A DNA stretch of 64,000 nt, taken from positions 10,320,147-10,384,146 of the forward strand of contig NC_088881.1 in assembly GCF_032884065.1 (NCBI RefSeq), written 5' to 3'. How positions within the stretch are numbered: the first letter of the stretch is position 1; the number at the start of each line of letters is the position of its first letter. The DNA comes from Artemia franciscana. Taxonomy: Eukaryota; Arthropoda; Branchiopoda; Anostraca; Artemiidae. The position numbers and the translations under genes were made by a program. The notes under the pieces are model-generated. The model was not told the DNA's origin and searched no databases. It saw nothing but the letters and a program-made list of their open reading frames with translations. Below, one piece after another: positions 59,601-62,469 of this stretch.

Positions 59601-60195
59601 AAATATTAAAGGTGAGAAGGACAATGATCTTGCCCGATTGCCTTATTTCTTTTCCAATTTCGCCCCGCCATTTCATAGCTATGTCTACTTATCGCCGATT
59701 TCCAGTAGCTTTCAGGAGTGAGAATAAGAAGCGGCAGTCCAAATTAGACCTTGGAAACATGCCTCAGATGGGCTAAATGCATGTTCTGGGGTCCCAAAAT
59801 CAAGTTACTGATAATTGATTCTATATTCAGGTCAATAATCTTATTATTGTTATCAATACTATTTTTCTAGTTGATCTTTGAGACAGTTTTGTGAAAAATT
59901 ATTTTCATTTTAGGAAGACCCCGAACATGTGAAAGTTGTCTGCATGAAGCCGTGTGAAAGAAAAAATGACCATTGTAAGAGAAATCACCCTTGTCGCCGT
60001 GTATGTTCGGAAGAATGTGGCTCCTGCACTGAGACAATTCTCTTTGAGCTCTCATGTGGCCACAAAACTAAGATACCCTGTGGTAAAAACATCGATGCAT
60101 ATAAATGTCCAGTCAAGGTGAAAAAGACCATAGAAGAATGTAAACACACGCTGGAAGTCTCTTGTCATATTACCCCTGGAAAAGACGAGTGTAAA
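6652..60195 (+). CDS. ZNFX1: ZNFX1-like NFX1-type zinc-finger SF1 helicase, 10 exons, 3' end outside window
   Basis: Whole-gene entry. Joining 6652-8640, 18520-18694, 25556-25781, 27573-27910, 30924-31007, 32098-32369, 40294-40437, 54406-54702, 56530-56988 and 59914-60195 gives 4266 nt, or 1422 codons, with no stop. The protein has an RG-rich N-terminus (residues 14-20), a helical region, then an SF1/UPF1-like helicase: Walker A GPPGTGKT (509-516), CYTNHALDQF (550-559), Walker B-type EEAAE (913-917), GDHQQLRP (938-945), QHRMRP (979-984), VDNFQGEEND (1093-1102) and VALSRAKHG (1128-1136). NFX1-type Cys/His fingers start near 1197. This order is that of ZNFX1, which in vertebrates is roughly 1900 residues, so several hundred residues are probably missing downstream. 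Known homologues act in small-RNA inheritance or antiviral RNA sensing; a role here is inferred. Every catalytic motif is intact, so the gene looks functional. Confidence 0.95.
8641..9186. other. Start of intron 1, with a family B terminal remnant
   Basis: Mostly unremarkable AT-rich intron. At about 8845-9000 two diverged family B ends occur (GTTTGTTACCACGATCTG and AACAGTTCGCGGTAACAAAC, the latter followed by 'AAGTAAGGAGGGGCTCGGC'). They face each other about 120 bases apart, as in an old small foldback derivative. Confidence 0.45.
9187..13541 (-). repeat. Family C tandem-repeat element, complete copy C1
   Basis: The left end is the AAGAGCTCATATGG end (9187-9256). The right end is the hairpin CACTTGGTAGATACCAAGTG (about 13517-13536) followed by CCATAAAA. 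Between lie many units of roughly 300 bp, each with GTCAATCACGTATCTAGGAC, CCCTCCACTCTAAGCGTTTT, 'AATGTCACCGGATCTGGTCG' and a C-run. Both ends contain ATGGCACTTG as a short inverted repeat. No transposase is encoded, so it would be a non-autonomous element if mobile. Confidence 0.8.
10960..13070 (-). repeat. 741-743 bp higher-order tandem repeat inside C1
   Basis: The phrase ATTAGATCCGTTCCGATTTT starts at about 11291, 12032 and 12775, spacings of 741 and 743. Each period contains two different sub-units plus a partial third. The copies differ almost only in C-run length and single bases, for example CATTAAGATC versus CATTTAGATC, so the amplification is recent. Confidence 0.85.
13545..14640. 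other. Intron 1 stretch without a recognised gene
   Basis: A 99-codon open frame lies on the minus strand at 13685-13984. It is rich in His, Ser and Tyr and has no motif I recognise. It is probably a remnant of a repeat. The remaining sequence to 14640 shows no clear structure. Confidence 0.4.
14640..15995 (-). mobile_element. Non-LTR retrotransposon (LINE) reverse-transcriptase remnant
   Basis: Read on the minus strand from about 15990, conceptual fragments show reverse-transcriptase hallmarks: 'VYIFTDYEQGFD' (fingers/palm A), 'LYGIPDK..IKVISAIYENN', 'IKSGVKQGC', 'ADD' of the catalytic box and 'FTYLGSIVRKDGG'. Several stops and frameshifts break the frame. The pattern resembles RTE-like LINEs; the clade is an inference. 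The 5' part with the endonuclease is missing, as expected from 5' truncation. Confidence 0.8.
16008..17780 (+). repeat. Family B element, full-length copy (B3), foldback A at the right end
   Basis: It begins with TCAAACAGTTCGTGGTAACG (hairpin stem ACAGTTCG/CGAACTGT), then the GACCCGGCTCAATAGTAACC module, several linker modules, and ends in a family A foldback. The foldback arms are about 17487-17607 and 17645-17773, nearly perfect. Orientation is opposite to B1. Inserted in intron 1, 0.7 kb before exon 2. Confidence 0.82.
18107..18197 (+). mobile_element. Truncated 3' end of the Helitron-like non-autonomous element seen at 36906-38202
   Basis: It aligns along its length with 38110-38202: 'AAATCAAAATGTTGCTC', 'GGCGAGGTCGGTCAAAGGTTGCC', 'CAACACCTCAT' and the terminal CTAG followed by T (18193-18197). 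The hairpin stem before CTAG has decayed. Only the 3' end is left. Confidence 0.65.
18520..18694 (+). CDS. ZNFX1: ZNFX1-like exon 2 (residues 664-721)
   Basis: The acceptor TTTTTATAG ends at 18519 and the donor is GTAAGT at 18695. The exon has 175 nt, entering in phase 0 and leaving with one base (G) of codon 722. It encodes SSWLGL followed by a hydrophobic stretch and an acidic cluster (DEEEEEYDKEE). The segment sits in the helicase 1A insertion, where ZNFX1 proteins have a low-complexity region, so sequence identity is weak. The call rests on correct splice sites, phase and position. Confidence 0.85.
18962..19935 (-). repeat. Family A foldback copy 4 and truncated family B element (B4)
   Basis: Foldback arms are about 18970-19093 and 19130-19240 (GAGCGGGGCGTTGAGG type core). 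The family B linker follows to about 19930, where it breaks into repeat D at 'CCCACGTAACCCCTTTTAAA'. The terminal hairpin is absent. Confidence 0.75.
19936..20855 (+). repeat. Tandem repeat D, period 272-281 bp, about 3.3 copies
   Basis: ACAACCCC occurs at 19953, 20234, 20507 and 20779. Each unit has a CCCGGGGGCAG-like segment, ATGCCCTGGGGGCATATATG, 'GGCTCATTTGATTGGAAATT', 'AGTTCTAGTTC' and 'AAATTTTGAG.TA.CCATTTTGT'. The last phrases are shared with family B, so D and B have a common origin. Units have diverged considerably, so the array is old. Confidence 0.8.
20856..21433 (-). repeat. Repeat E, inverted copy flanking the Helitron on the left
   Basis: Bases 20900-21180 are the reverse complement of phrases at 24340-24850, for example AAACATAAGATCAGCAGATA and 'CTGCTGCGTCGTTGGTACTTTACTGAAA'. 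From about 21185 to 21340 the match to 24178-24335 is in direct orientation ('ACAAATATTTTCTTTT', 'TTTTGAACTGATG'). The element therefore has internal inversions. No coding potential. Confidence 0.55.
21608..21943 (+). pseudogene. Helitron Rep/helicase N-terminal fragment
   Basis: A short frame starts at ATG 21608 and is frameshifted near 21674. From there about 89 codons run to TAA at 21941-21943, encoding a Lys/Arg/Glu-rich segment (ESQKRKRAEESKEQQ), then an acidic stretch (DSDDDWVWDFDLDK). This resembles the low-complexity start of arthropod Helitron proteins. The Rep core expected next is missing. Confidence 0.55.
22018..22165 (+). repeat. Minisatellite in the Helitron
   Basis: GACGACCGGGACA recurs about five times, alternating with CACAAATGACGACCGGGACA and 'GAGGGAATATAAAT'. 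It lies between the N-terminal fragment and the Rep fragment, where coding sequence would be expected. Slippage at a deletion point is a likely origin. Confidence 0.75.
22255..23412 (+). pseudogene. Helitron Rep C-terminal to helicase-linker fragment
   Basis: The frame opens upstream of ATG 22411 at about 22255 and reads 'WVVPYSPLLSKTFNAHINVE', then AIKYICKYVNKG, the two-tyrosine segment of the HUH Rep nuclease. It continues through the region linking Rep to the PIF1-type helicase (FGLQPKIKDFDEIVQYQAGR, SNEAVWRILSFPIHERSPAV, TWNTKNKVFERRKQG). It ends near 'EQKDIYDTI', just before the Walker A region, which is absent. The HUH histidines upstream are also missing. About 390 codons remain open, so decay is recent. 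Confidence 0.85.
23413..23998 (+). pseudogene. Helitron helicase fragments in permuted order
   Basis: First comes 'SGRIQLPADFCNLVTSK' to 'KNNKWLSERAILAPKN' (23413-23660), the more C-terminal helicase segment. After a stretch of element tail (TTGTATATTCGCAATTTTTT) comes 'LTPADEMNACLKNSNLW' to 'LTTNMRVRLQNDDSGQTFSD' (about 23790-23957), which precedes it in intact Helitron proteins. The tail phrase then occurs again at 23958-24001. The tail duplication around an out-of-order piece indicates template switching. Confidence 0.8.
24175..24860 (+). repeat. Repeat E, direct copy flanking the Helitron on the right
   Basis: AT-rich sequence matching window start 1-430 in order, for example TCTGTTCGTTTTGGGTTTCA, 'TAATTTCTGGTCGTTTTGAG' and TCTGCTGATCTTATGTTTAA. 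A phrase of about 110 bp (TTTATTTGCATATTCA... to GGGTTTCATTTAT) occurs twice in tandem at about 24465-24580 and 24600-24720. No coding potential. Confidence 0.55.
24861..25555. other. Intron 2 end, nothing recognised
   Basis: AT-rich intron without repeats of the families above and without supported coding sequence. It ends in the exon 3 acceptor at 25554-25555. Confidence 0.5.
25556..25781 (+). CDS. ZNFX1: ZNFX1-like exon 3 (residues 722-796)
   Basis: The acceptor TTTTCAG ends at 25555 and the donor is GTAAAC at 25782. The exon enters with two bases completing GAG (Glu722) and leaves with AG of codon 797. It encodes a hydrophilic, acidic segment (EELERSRVFEDGKQAY, then DVVWSQEGNRND). This is insertion sequence between helicase motifs Ib and II. 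No motif is visible, and support comes from the frame being kept on both sides. Confidence 0.88.
26140..26320. repeat. Decayed family A-like foldback in intron 3
   Basis: 'ACTAGTTTTCCTAACTGAATTTACGAGCG' at the left and 'TGTTTTAGGTTTTAATGTTGC' plus 'CAGTTGACAAAAAAACTTGTTTTT' at the right recall the two ends of family A. Inside, CTAACTGAATTTACGAGCGA occurs twice, with 'ATAGGTAGTCCT' after each. The core inverted arms are lost. Confidence 0.5.
26683..26752 (+). repeat. 29-bp tandem repeat, 2.4 copies
   Basis: CTTCAGATTTTTGACTGGGG followed by CTGTAGGTT recurs at 26683, 26712 and (partial) 26741. Exact period of 29. In intron 3, no known role. Confidence 0.85.
27573..27910 (+). CDS. ZNFX1: ZNFX1-like exon 4 (residues 797-909)
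   Basis: The exon follows a run of T of about 30 bases ending in AG at 27572. It encodes a helical segment (LVYARWQQKVVRRLTDERE) that ends in DIVAATTSGCAKYDKLI, equivalent to the ATTTGAAKY-type motif before Walker B in ZNFX1/UPF1-like helicases. It leaves with one base (G) of codon 910. Its donor is GC rather than GT (AG|GCAAGT), described separately. The encoded sequence runs directly into the Walker B exon, so the boundary is well supported. Confidence 0.92.
27911..27916 (+). other. Non-canonical GC-AG 5' splice site
   Basis: GCAAGT follows ATAG at the end of exon 4. Splicing here joins G to TG at 30924 and gives Val910 in LSPKIVMMEEAAE, the expected run into Walker B. The nearest GT (27915, GTAATT) would add four bases and shift the frame. 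GC donors are a known minor class and usually match the rest of the consensus, as this one does. Confidence 0.85.
27917..28428. other. Intron 4 start, nothing recognised
   Basis: AT-rich with A-runs, for example about 19 A at 28112-28130. No repeat family or coding signal identified. Confidence 0.45.
28429..29218 (+). repeat. Family C element, truncated copy C2
   Basis: Starts with ATGTCACTTGGTGTTAACCA (terminal hairpin), then 'GACATATAGCAATCGC', CTTTAGGCACTTCCAGGTAC, and about two units carrying GTGGAGGGATTGGGATGAAA and 'ATGATTGACATAACCGGAACGGAT'. It stops at 'GGTTAATTCTG' in mid-unit at 29218, so the AGAGCTC end is missing. Confidence 0.82.
29235..29480. repeat. Cluster of short palindromes in intron 4
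   Basis: GTTCACC/GGTGAAC occur four times in alternating orientation between 29239 and 29280 (for example AGGTGAACG and CGTTCACCT around a 10-base loop). From 29340 to 29470, self-complementary ACTTGTATACAAGT-like phrases recur. It lies immediately beyond the C2 breakpoint. Confidence 0.6.
29940..30270. repeat. Family A foldback copy 5 (solo)
   Basis: Arms about 29975-30098 and 30136-30262 pair nearly perfectly, with core CCGCAATCCCTCGCTCTTTA / TAAAGAGCGAGGGATTGTGG and a loop of about 37 bases. Only short linker (CATTAATTCAAAAACGTTCA) remains to the left, so this is a near-solo foldback in intron 4. If transcribed it would form a hairpin of about 125 base pairs. Confidence 0.88.
30271..30923. 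other. Intron 4 end, nothing recognised
   Basis: A 100-codon open frame at 30486-30788 has a hydrophobic, Phe/Leu-rich start from T-rich DNA and no domain. I treat it as chance. No repeat family identified. Confidence 0.45.
30924..31007 (+). CDS. ZNFX1: ZNFX1-like exon 5 (Walker B, residues 910-937)
   Basis: A small 84-nt exon between the acceptor TTTTCCAG and donor GTAAGT. It encodes VMMEEAAEILEAHT and SACEQLILIG, which is helicase motif II (the acidic pair that coordinates Mg-ATP and activates water) and the strand leading into motif III. EEAAE in place of DEAA is typical of ZNFX1. It enters in phase 1 and leaves with one base of Gly938. Confidence 0.95.
31008..32097. other. Intron 5, nothing recognised
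   Basis: AT-rich intron of 1090 bases. No repeat copy of the window's families and no supported coding region. Confidence 0.5.
32098..32369 (+). CDS. ZNFX1: ZNFX1-like exon 6 (motifs III and IV, residues 938-1028)
   Basis: The acceptor TTTTTTCAG ends at 32097 and the donor is GTTTGT at 32370. The exon encodes GDHQQLRPTTAVYHLAKDY (motif III) and LTVQHRMRPDIARLIVPSIY (motif IV), then the domain 2A entry up to SVPETE. Both motifs match the ZNFX1/UPF1 consensus at every residue usually held constant. It leaves in phase 0. Confidence 0.96.
32370..33067. other. Intron 6 start, nothing recognised
   Basis: Open frames of about 117 codons occur at 32372 and 32676 but have no recognisable domain and no codon-level support. 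They are T-rich and overlap each other. Probably intronic. Confidence 0.45.
33068..36838 (+). mobile_element. Non-LTR retrotransposon (APE endonuclease plus RT), degenerate, interrupted
   Basis: Near 33160 'LRIATWNVLTLN' starts an AP-like endonuclease, followed by 'KVLLARELKINKMSIAGITE' and 'GKCSIIVCYA'. After an insertion the endonuclease resumes ('SPHVIITLLGDLNATVLDTA', 'RLLQLYAANILAISNTFFE', 'GNTDHRLVDASLRLRLK'). RT follows at 35700-36090: 'CSNYRGITLVSVPANL', 'QAGFVPGCSTSEQILTLRQG' and 'IGFIDFKAAFDSVDN'. The C-terminal part reads 'MRIFNASVGSVLLYGTETW' and 'RPRGHPRARW', with a stop at 36828-36830. Frameshifts and stops are frequent. Domain order fits RTE/I-type LINEs; clade uncertain. Same strand as the host gene. 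Confidence 0.88.
33500..34731 (+). mobile_element. Second LINE 3' fragment nested in the first
   Basis: Between host-LINE 'CYAL' and the resumed endonuclease lie about 1.2 kb of another LINE. It encodes 'FRLLGVTITSNLKWDIHVID', 'ANVFVALLKLLNKF' and 'YASFVPPHLKYACPVCHPGI' (33610-33840), then in another frame 'SLCLCFVKICNKKPSDGRFF', the C-terminal region of jockey/CR1-type RTs. A T-rich 3' region follows to about 34720. It is 5'-truncated. AGTCCATGATAATG / AATCCATGATAATG occur about 50 bases apart at the left junction. Confidence 0.75.
36906..38202 (+). mobile_element. Helitron/Helentron-like non-autonomous element
   Basis: The left end carries GTGTTGCGAGAGCAACACTT plus TGGTTTTGT (36906-36934). 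Its exact reverse complement lies at 38108-38136, about 66 bases before the right end. The right end has the hairpin CGTTGC-CCAT-GCAACG, then TAGAT and CTAG (38199-38202) before a T. A subterminal asymmetric inverted repeat with a 3' hairpin and CTAG end is the plan of Helentron-derived non-autonomous elements; that class is my inference. A 71-codon frame at 37047 has no known domain. Confidence 0.7.
37790..38056 (+). repeat. Imperfect tandem duplication inside the Helitron-like element
   Basis: Two units of about 135-140 bp share 'GACAT.TAGGGGA.TTGTAAG', 'CAATGAGG.GTT.GCAACT' and 'GAGTTGGTGTACCTA' at about 37800-37905 and 37945-38050. Internal tandem units are common in non-autonomous Helitron-type elements. 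Confidence 0.75.
38505..38624 (+). mobile_element. tRNA-derived SINE with 12-bp target-site duplication
   Basis: The 120-bp body starts TTCCTGTCGTGGTGCAGTGG, with an A-box-like TGGTGCAGTGG and, about 40 bases on, a B-box-like AGACCGAGCC, as in tRNA-headed SINEs. It is flanked by a perfect duplication, AGAAAATTAGTC, at 38493-38504 and 38625-38636. It lies in intron 6 in the sense of the gene. The head is too diverged to be a functional tRNA. Confidence 0.82.
38637..39647. other. Intron 6 stretch, nothing recognised
   Basis: AT-rich. A short local duplication, CAGTTTCTTATTAAGTTTCT, lies near 38700. No coding or repeat family identified. Confidence 0.45.
39648..39978. repeat. 164-bp tandem duplication
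   Basis: GTAATTATTGTGATTTCAGT starts at 39663 and 39827. The two units also share AAGATAATTATCAACAAC and 'AAAAGTAAAAGATAAGAGCTTTTAATCTTAGCTTAC'. Identity is high but broken by small changes. It lies about 300 bases before exon 7. Confidence 0.85.
40294..40437 (+). CDS. ZNFX1: ZNFX1-like exon 7 (residues 1029-1076)
   Basis: 144 nt, phase 0 at both ends, acceptor TTTTTTATAG and donor GTGTGT. It encodes NPHEAEIALGLSRYLIQQ and ITILTTYSGQLHFLMQ. The 'N..EA..A..L..YL..Q.Y....I.ILT.Y.GQ' pattern is motif IVa/V-proximal sequence of UPF1-like helicases. It lies 7.9 kb after exon 6 and 14 kb before exon 8, the longest gap in the gene. Confidence 0.94.
40829..43337 (+). repeat. Family C tandem-repeat element, complete copy C3
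   Basis: The left end is ATGGCACTTGGTATTAACCA with hairpin CACTTGGTATTAACCAAGTG (40833-40852). The right end is the reverse complement of C1's left end (GAGCTCATACCATATGATCT ... CAAGTGCCATATGAGCTCTT, to 43337). Units with ACTTACGAAC start near 41371, 41675, 41963 and 42249, a period of about 286-304 bp. Long G-runs, for example 41470-41485, mark each unit. Orientation is opposite to C1. Confidence 0.85.
43481..44200 (-). pseudogene. piggyBac-like transposase C-terminal remnant
   Basis: On the minus strand 43763-44056 encodes 'AVALISSMHNTNTIDANSGK', then 'PEIVEFYISNKSDVDSLDK', the end of the DDE domain of piggyBac-type transposases (K-P-x-I-[VI]-x-[FY]-Y-N-x-[TS]-K-x-[GA]-V-D). In other frames come 'DIAGVNTGVLVN', 'RQEIFTHLGL', and at about 43610-43490 a Cys-rich end (C-SKNQH-C-SL-C ... 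C-SL-C-KKG-C) with a stop, as in the piggyBac zinc-finger tail. At least two frameshifts are present. The N-terminal half and terminal repeats were not found. Confidence 0.78.
44540..46865 (-). pseudogene. Coiled-coil plus retropepsin gene remnant (retroelement-like), 3' part
   Basis: Read on the minus strand: about 46480-46080 encodes a Lys/Glu coiled coil (EERQERLEAERKARAQKRKK). About 45837-45230 encodes an aspartic-protease module: 'MVIYSGSEQTFV' (the active-site Asp-Ser-Gly has become Tyr-Ser-Gly) and 'VDVLIGGDFGDI' (the hydrophobic-hydrophobic-Gly motif). After that, two diverged copies of a Lys/Glu-rich segment (from about 45065 and 44830) follow where a reverse transcriptase would be expected. 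Many stops. The layout suggests a Gag/protease gene of an LTR-type element or a captured retropepsin; I cannot assign it. Confidence 0.6.
46868..48613 (-). repeat. Family B element, full-length copy (B5)
   Basis: The best-preserved family A foldback is at its left end: arms about 46880-47007 and 47045-47172, loop of 37 bases, nearly perfect. Linker modules and the terminal hairpin near 48590-48613 (CAGTTCCTTACCACGAACTG) follow. It interrupts the minus-strand gene remnant on its left. Confidence 0.85.
48614..48940. other. Spacer between B5 and B6, nothing recognised
   Basis: About 330 bases with T-rich phrases (TAGTTGTGTTAT recurs). It may be part of the interrupted sequence, but no protein similarity is visible. 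Confidence 0.4.
48941..49783 (-). repeat. Family B element, left-truncated copy (B6)
   Basis: Begins abruptly at 'GTCCTGCGCCCTTTTCATTG' and ends in the hairpin ACAGTTCGTTACCACGAACT at about 49757-49780. The foldback end is absent. Confidence 0.8.
50044..51366 (+). repeat. Family B element, copy B7 with internal deletion
   Basis: Starts TCAAACAGTTCTTGGTAACG. The first modules are partly deleted after 'AACGTGG'. A deletion near 51100 joins 'AAAGTTCTAGTTGTC' to the foldback, whose left arm has lost its tip (arms about 51107-51197 and 51234-51360). It faces B6 head to head across 260 bases. Confidence 0.78.
51370..51848 (-). pseudogene. 5' part of the interrupted coiled-coil/retropepsin gene remnant
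   Basis: Read on the minus strand, 'RRREVEAMDKIADDLEEYCY' and 'ITPKPYKERRHPLEEPAPDF' are encoded at about 51510-51375, preceded by 'EMRRGLCRKYPGDKSYEY'. The charged style matches the fragment that resumes at about 46865. The break coincides with the nested B5-B7 block, so I infer one original gene. Stops and shifts are present. Confidence 0.5.
51850..53529 (-). repeat. Family B element, full-length copy (B8)
   Basis: Family A foldback at left (arms about 51868-51986 and 52024-52140; core CCCCAATCCCTCGCTCTTTA). Linker modules follow, with the terminal hairpin near 53505-53529 (CATTACCACGAACTGTTTGA). It lies about 160 bases before the dead exon 8 copy. Confidence 0.82.
53688..54058 (+). pseudogene. 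Dead duplicate of ZNFX1-like exon 8
   Basis: From 53688 the sequence matches the start of exon 8 (LRK..ESL.K.RIT.VDNFQ) including its T-rich acceptor, then loses the motif V tail and meets an in-frame stop (TATATAA near 53753). After about 170 unrelated bases the match resumes near 53930 and runs through the SRAKHG-coding region (ATGTTGCTTTATCTCGTGCT) to the 'SLDTK' codons at about 54054, in a broken frame. The matching upstream intron flank shows a genomic segmental duplication, not a retrocopy. It cannot encode a working motif V. Confidence 0.88.
54406..54702 (+). CDS. ZNFX1: ZNFX1-like exon 8 (motifs V and VI, residues 1077-1175)
   Basis: 297 nt, phase 0 at both ends, acceptor of T-run plus TAG and donor GTTAGT. 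It encodes ITVVDNFQGEENDIIVLSLV (motif V) and NRICVALSRAKHGLYIIGNM (motif VI with the arginine finger in SRAKHG), then the end of domain 2A (LICQ). A broken second copy of this exon lies about 700 bp upstream. This copy has no disruptions and is the functional one. Confidence 0.96.
54703..56529. other. Intron 8, one family A remnant
   Basis: At about 55768-55845 'GAACAGAAATTAAATAAAGAAAACAAGTTTTTAAATGAAAATAG' and 'AACACTTAAAACGAACAC' resemble one arm tip of family A. A (GTA)n run is at 56463-56480. Otherwise nothing recognised. Confidence 0.45.
56530..56988 (+). CDS. ZNFX1: ZNFX1-like exon 9 (first NFX1-type zinc fingers, residues 1176-1328)
   Basis: 459 nt, phase 0 at both ends, donor GTAAGT. 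After a short linker (VHGTITTIEKGDDF) come Cys/His-rich repeats of the NFX1 pattern: C-x3-C-NTPLPCGHICTGVCH from residue 1197, CERFLCSHNHMCDKIC, SLPCGHGATMKCH and LDCGHSCPKTCH. The spacing 'PC/L-x-CGH-x-C-x3-CH' is diagnostic of NFX1-type fingers, which are nucleic-acid or ubiquitin-ligase-related modules in the wider family. Confidence 0.96.
56989..57752. other. Intron 9 start, nothing recognised
   Basis: No repeat family or coding signal. A small hairpin with ATTCCTTTTCATATGGAAT occurs at about 57450-57475. Confidence 0.45.
57753..59452 (+). repeat. Family B element, full-length copy (B9)
   Basis: Starts TCAAACAGTTCGTGGTAACG and ends in a decayed family A foldback (arms about 59165-59283 and 59325-59435, with mismatches such as TTGAGCGTAGAGAGTGAGGC). 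It is the most diverged full copy. In intron 9, ending 460 bases before exon 10. Confidence 0.8.
59453..59913. other. Intron 9 end, nothing recognised
   Basis: Mixed-composition intron sequence up to the exon 10 acceptor at 59912-59913. No repeat family or coding region. Confidence 0.45.
59914..60195 (+). CDS. ZNFX1: ZNFX1-like exon 10 (more zinc fingers, residues 1329-1422)
   Basis: 282 nt, phase 0 at both ends, acceptor CATTTTAG and donor GTAGGT at 60196. It encodes CMKPCERKNDHCKRNHPCRR, VCSEECGSC, LSCGHKTKIPCG and CKHTLEVSCH, which continue the NFX1-type finger array. It is the last exon I can find. Translating on through the donor reaches a stop after 15 residues with no finger pattern, so splicing is expected and the coding sequence should resume beyond base 64000. 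Confidence 0.94.
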
Positions 60196-62469
60196 GTAGG
60201 TGGAAATTTATTTGTATTAGCATTTTCAAGCATATTTGTTTGAAACACATCTTAATTAGTGTCCTGATTTGCCTCATTTGGCTAATCGGGGTTGCAGGGA
60301 TAGCTAGTAACCTTGTAAGAGACGATCAGGTCCCATAATAAGAAATACAATAGCCCATAGCTTCTAAAAATAGAGTTAGATGAAAACAAGAAGTACACTA
60401 TTAGAACCATCTTTTCCAAAATCCCTATATAGGAAACTTACCGTCCCTTGGCTTGAACAACGAGGAAATTGGCTTGGAAATCAAGAAAAGTGGCTGAAAC
60501 CACGATGTTCTTCGTATATGTTCGAAGAAAAGATGATGTTCTTCGTCTTTTTTTCTTTCTTTTTTTCTTTTCCTCCGCAGCTAGCACTGGACCATCGTGG
60601 AGTGTTGTTTAATGGCTCATTTCAAAGGAAATTCCCGATCTAGTGCCCTTTGTAGATAAAACAGTTGTTTTGAGATTATATTAAAAGACAAACTATAGCC
60701 CGTAGCCCAACTAAGTAATGCTAAGAAGTAACCATAGGTTTTCGAAAAAAGAATGAAGTTGGAGTAGACAACTATAAGATAAGTCTATCACATCTTGGTA
60801 TTGAAAAAAAGATACTTGTTTACAGGTTCGTTATCGCTATTGCTAATGCCTCTTCTCATAAGTGTAAATTTACAGAATGAATTTTTTCTGTAAATATACC
60901 AAAAAGGCCGTTTTCTCAACGAGAAGAACCCCCAAAAAGTATGTTTCAAGATCTGGGGGTAAGACAAGACAAATCTAAAAGGAAATCTTCTCCCCTTACC
61001 ACTCAGTTAGCGCCCCTACCTCTTTTAATCTTTTTATATCTACTAATAAGAAACGAACTAAAGGAGTGGCTTCTTCTGGTTTATTCGTTTATTCATATTT
61101 TCACCTTATTACTGAAGCAATACCCGTTTGCACATTTGGAATGGCTGTTATTCAAAAGTAGTGTACGCCTCCAGTAGTGTCCTCTTCTAATCTTCCCGTG
61201 TCTACTAATTGGGACATTTATAAGGGAAGAGTCTGCATGACCTCTTCTAATCGTATTATGTATGAAAGGGTGGCCGCGGAAAATGTTTTCAGGGGGTCAG
61301 ACAACAGAATAGCTGTGGGGTAGGGCACAGGAAATATATTTTAGGATACATGTTCTTACGAGTAAGTTTATTTTTAAATGCATTAAAAAAAATGTCAAAT
61401 AAAAAAGTAACTAAATGTGCATGCAAAATGAAACAAAATTAAGCAAATTTTAAATGGTGAAGATTCCTGACAAAAGGATCAATCCATTTAATCTATAATA
61501 TATTTAGTTATTATGCAGAATAATTCATTTAACTTTAGTCCAGTATGTCCCAACTCTAGAGCAAAAGAAAATCACACTCAAACCAAAATTATGGCGAGAT
61601 TCATTTTCCCCCAAGGTTACAACAGTTGTAGACTAGTCTTAATGCAATTTCCAAAGCCTTAGAATAGGCTACAGAAGGAATAGAGATAGGAACTTAAAAA
61701 CGGCGTCTATGGAGATATTTAAGGCTCTGATTTCATTCCTGGATGATGCATTATCAACCCCTTGGTCATCAAATACCTAAGATCTTAAAAGCGCCTAAAG
61801 TGGGGTTTTGCGAAGATCTTCACAGTCCTCTGGGCCCATATTTACACCTCACTCTGCTTTCATAGATGCCTCATCTTAGTTTTATAATGGCCATGTAAAA
61901 TATACCTCTTTCATAACAGGTTAATTCTCCTCCTTGAACTGAAATCCCTTACATCTTTGGACATTTGAAAAAAAAATACAAAATAGCGAAAAAAACACTA
62001 ATTTAAATTTATAATTTAGCTGTCACATTGAGCCTGTTTCTGTCGATGCTTAAATTTAACCAAATAAAATGAATAGGTTAAAATAAAATTGTTTTACTGC
62101 CTCTTTATACATTTATCTGAAGACTCTTGGAGGGATAGAGGTTTGGGTATTAAAATGTGCTCTTTTAGGCATAGCTATCATCATGATAGCTAATGTGTAA
62201 TTCCATACCACTAAACGAAAGTCTATAAAAAAAAATGAAGTTAACATAGTTGAATCTAGTACTGCCACCATGCGGCATTACTTCCTTTGCAGCTGGGAAG
62301 CATAAAACATAGTTTTTTTGTACTTTTAAATCGATTAGCTTATCAGACTTTCAAATTGATTGCAAATTGGTTCTATTAGTGGTAAAGTCGTAGTTTGGTT
62401 TCATGAAAGGAACTTTTAATTTATATTCGAATAAAATCCCTCCCAATTATCTAGGACACTTTATCTGAT
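60196..62469. other. Intron after exon 10, no further exon found
   Basis: I searched for CGH-type finger codons in all + frames and found none. Short open frames at 60380 and 60941 lack domains. The phrase 'CCTCTTCTAATC' recurs near 61180 and 61240. The next ZNFX1-like exon must lie further on. Confidence 0.5.

Noticed and set aside
60380..61177. Candidate further ZNFX1-like exons after exon 10
   Set aside because: No Cys/His finger pattern, no acceptor in the needed phase, and mixed composition.
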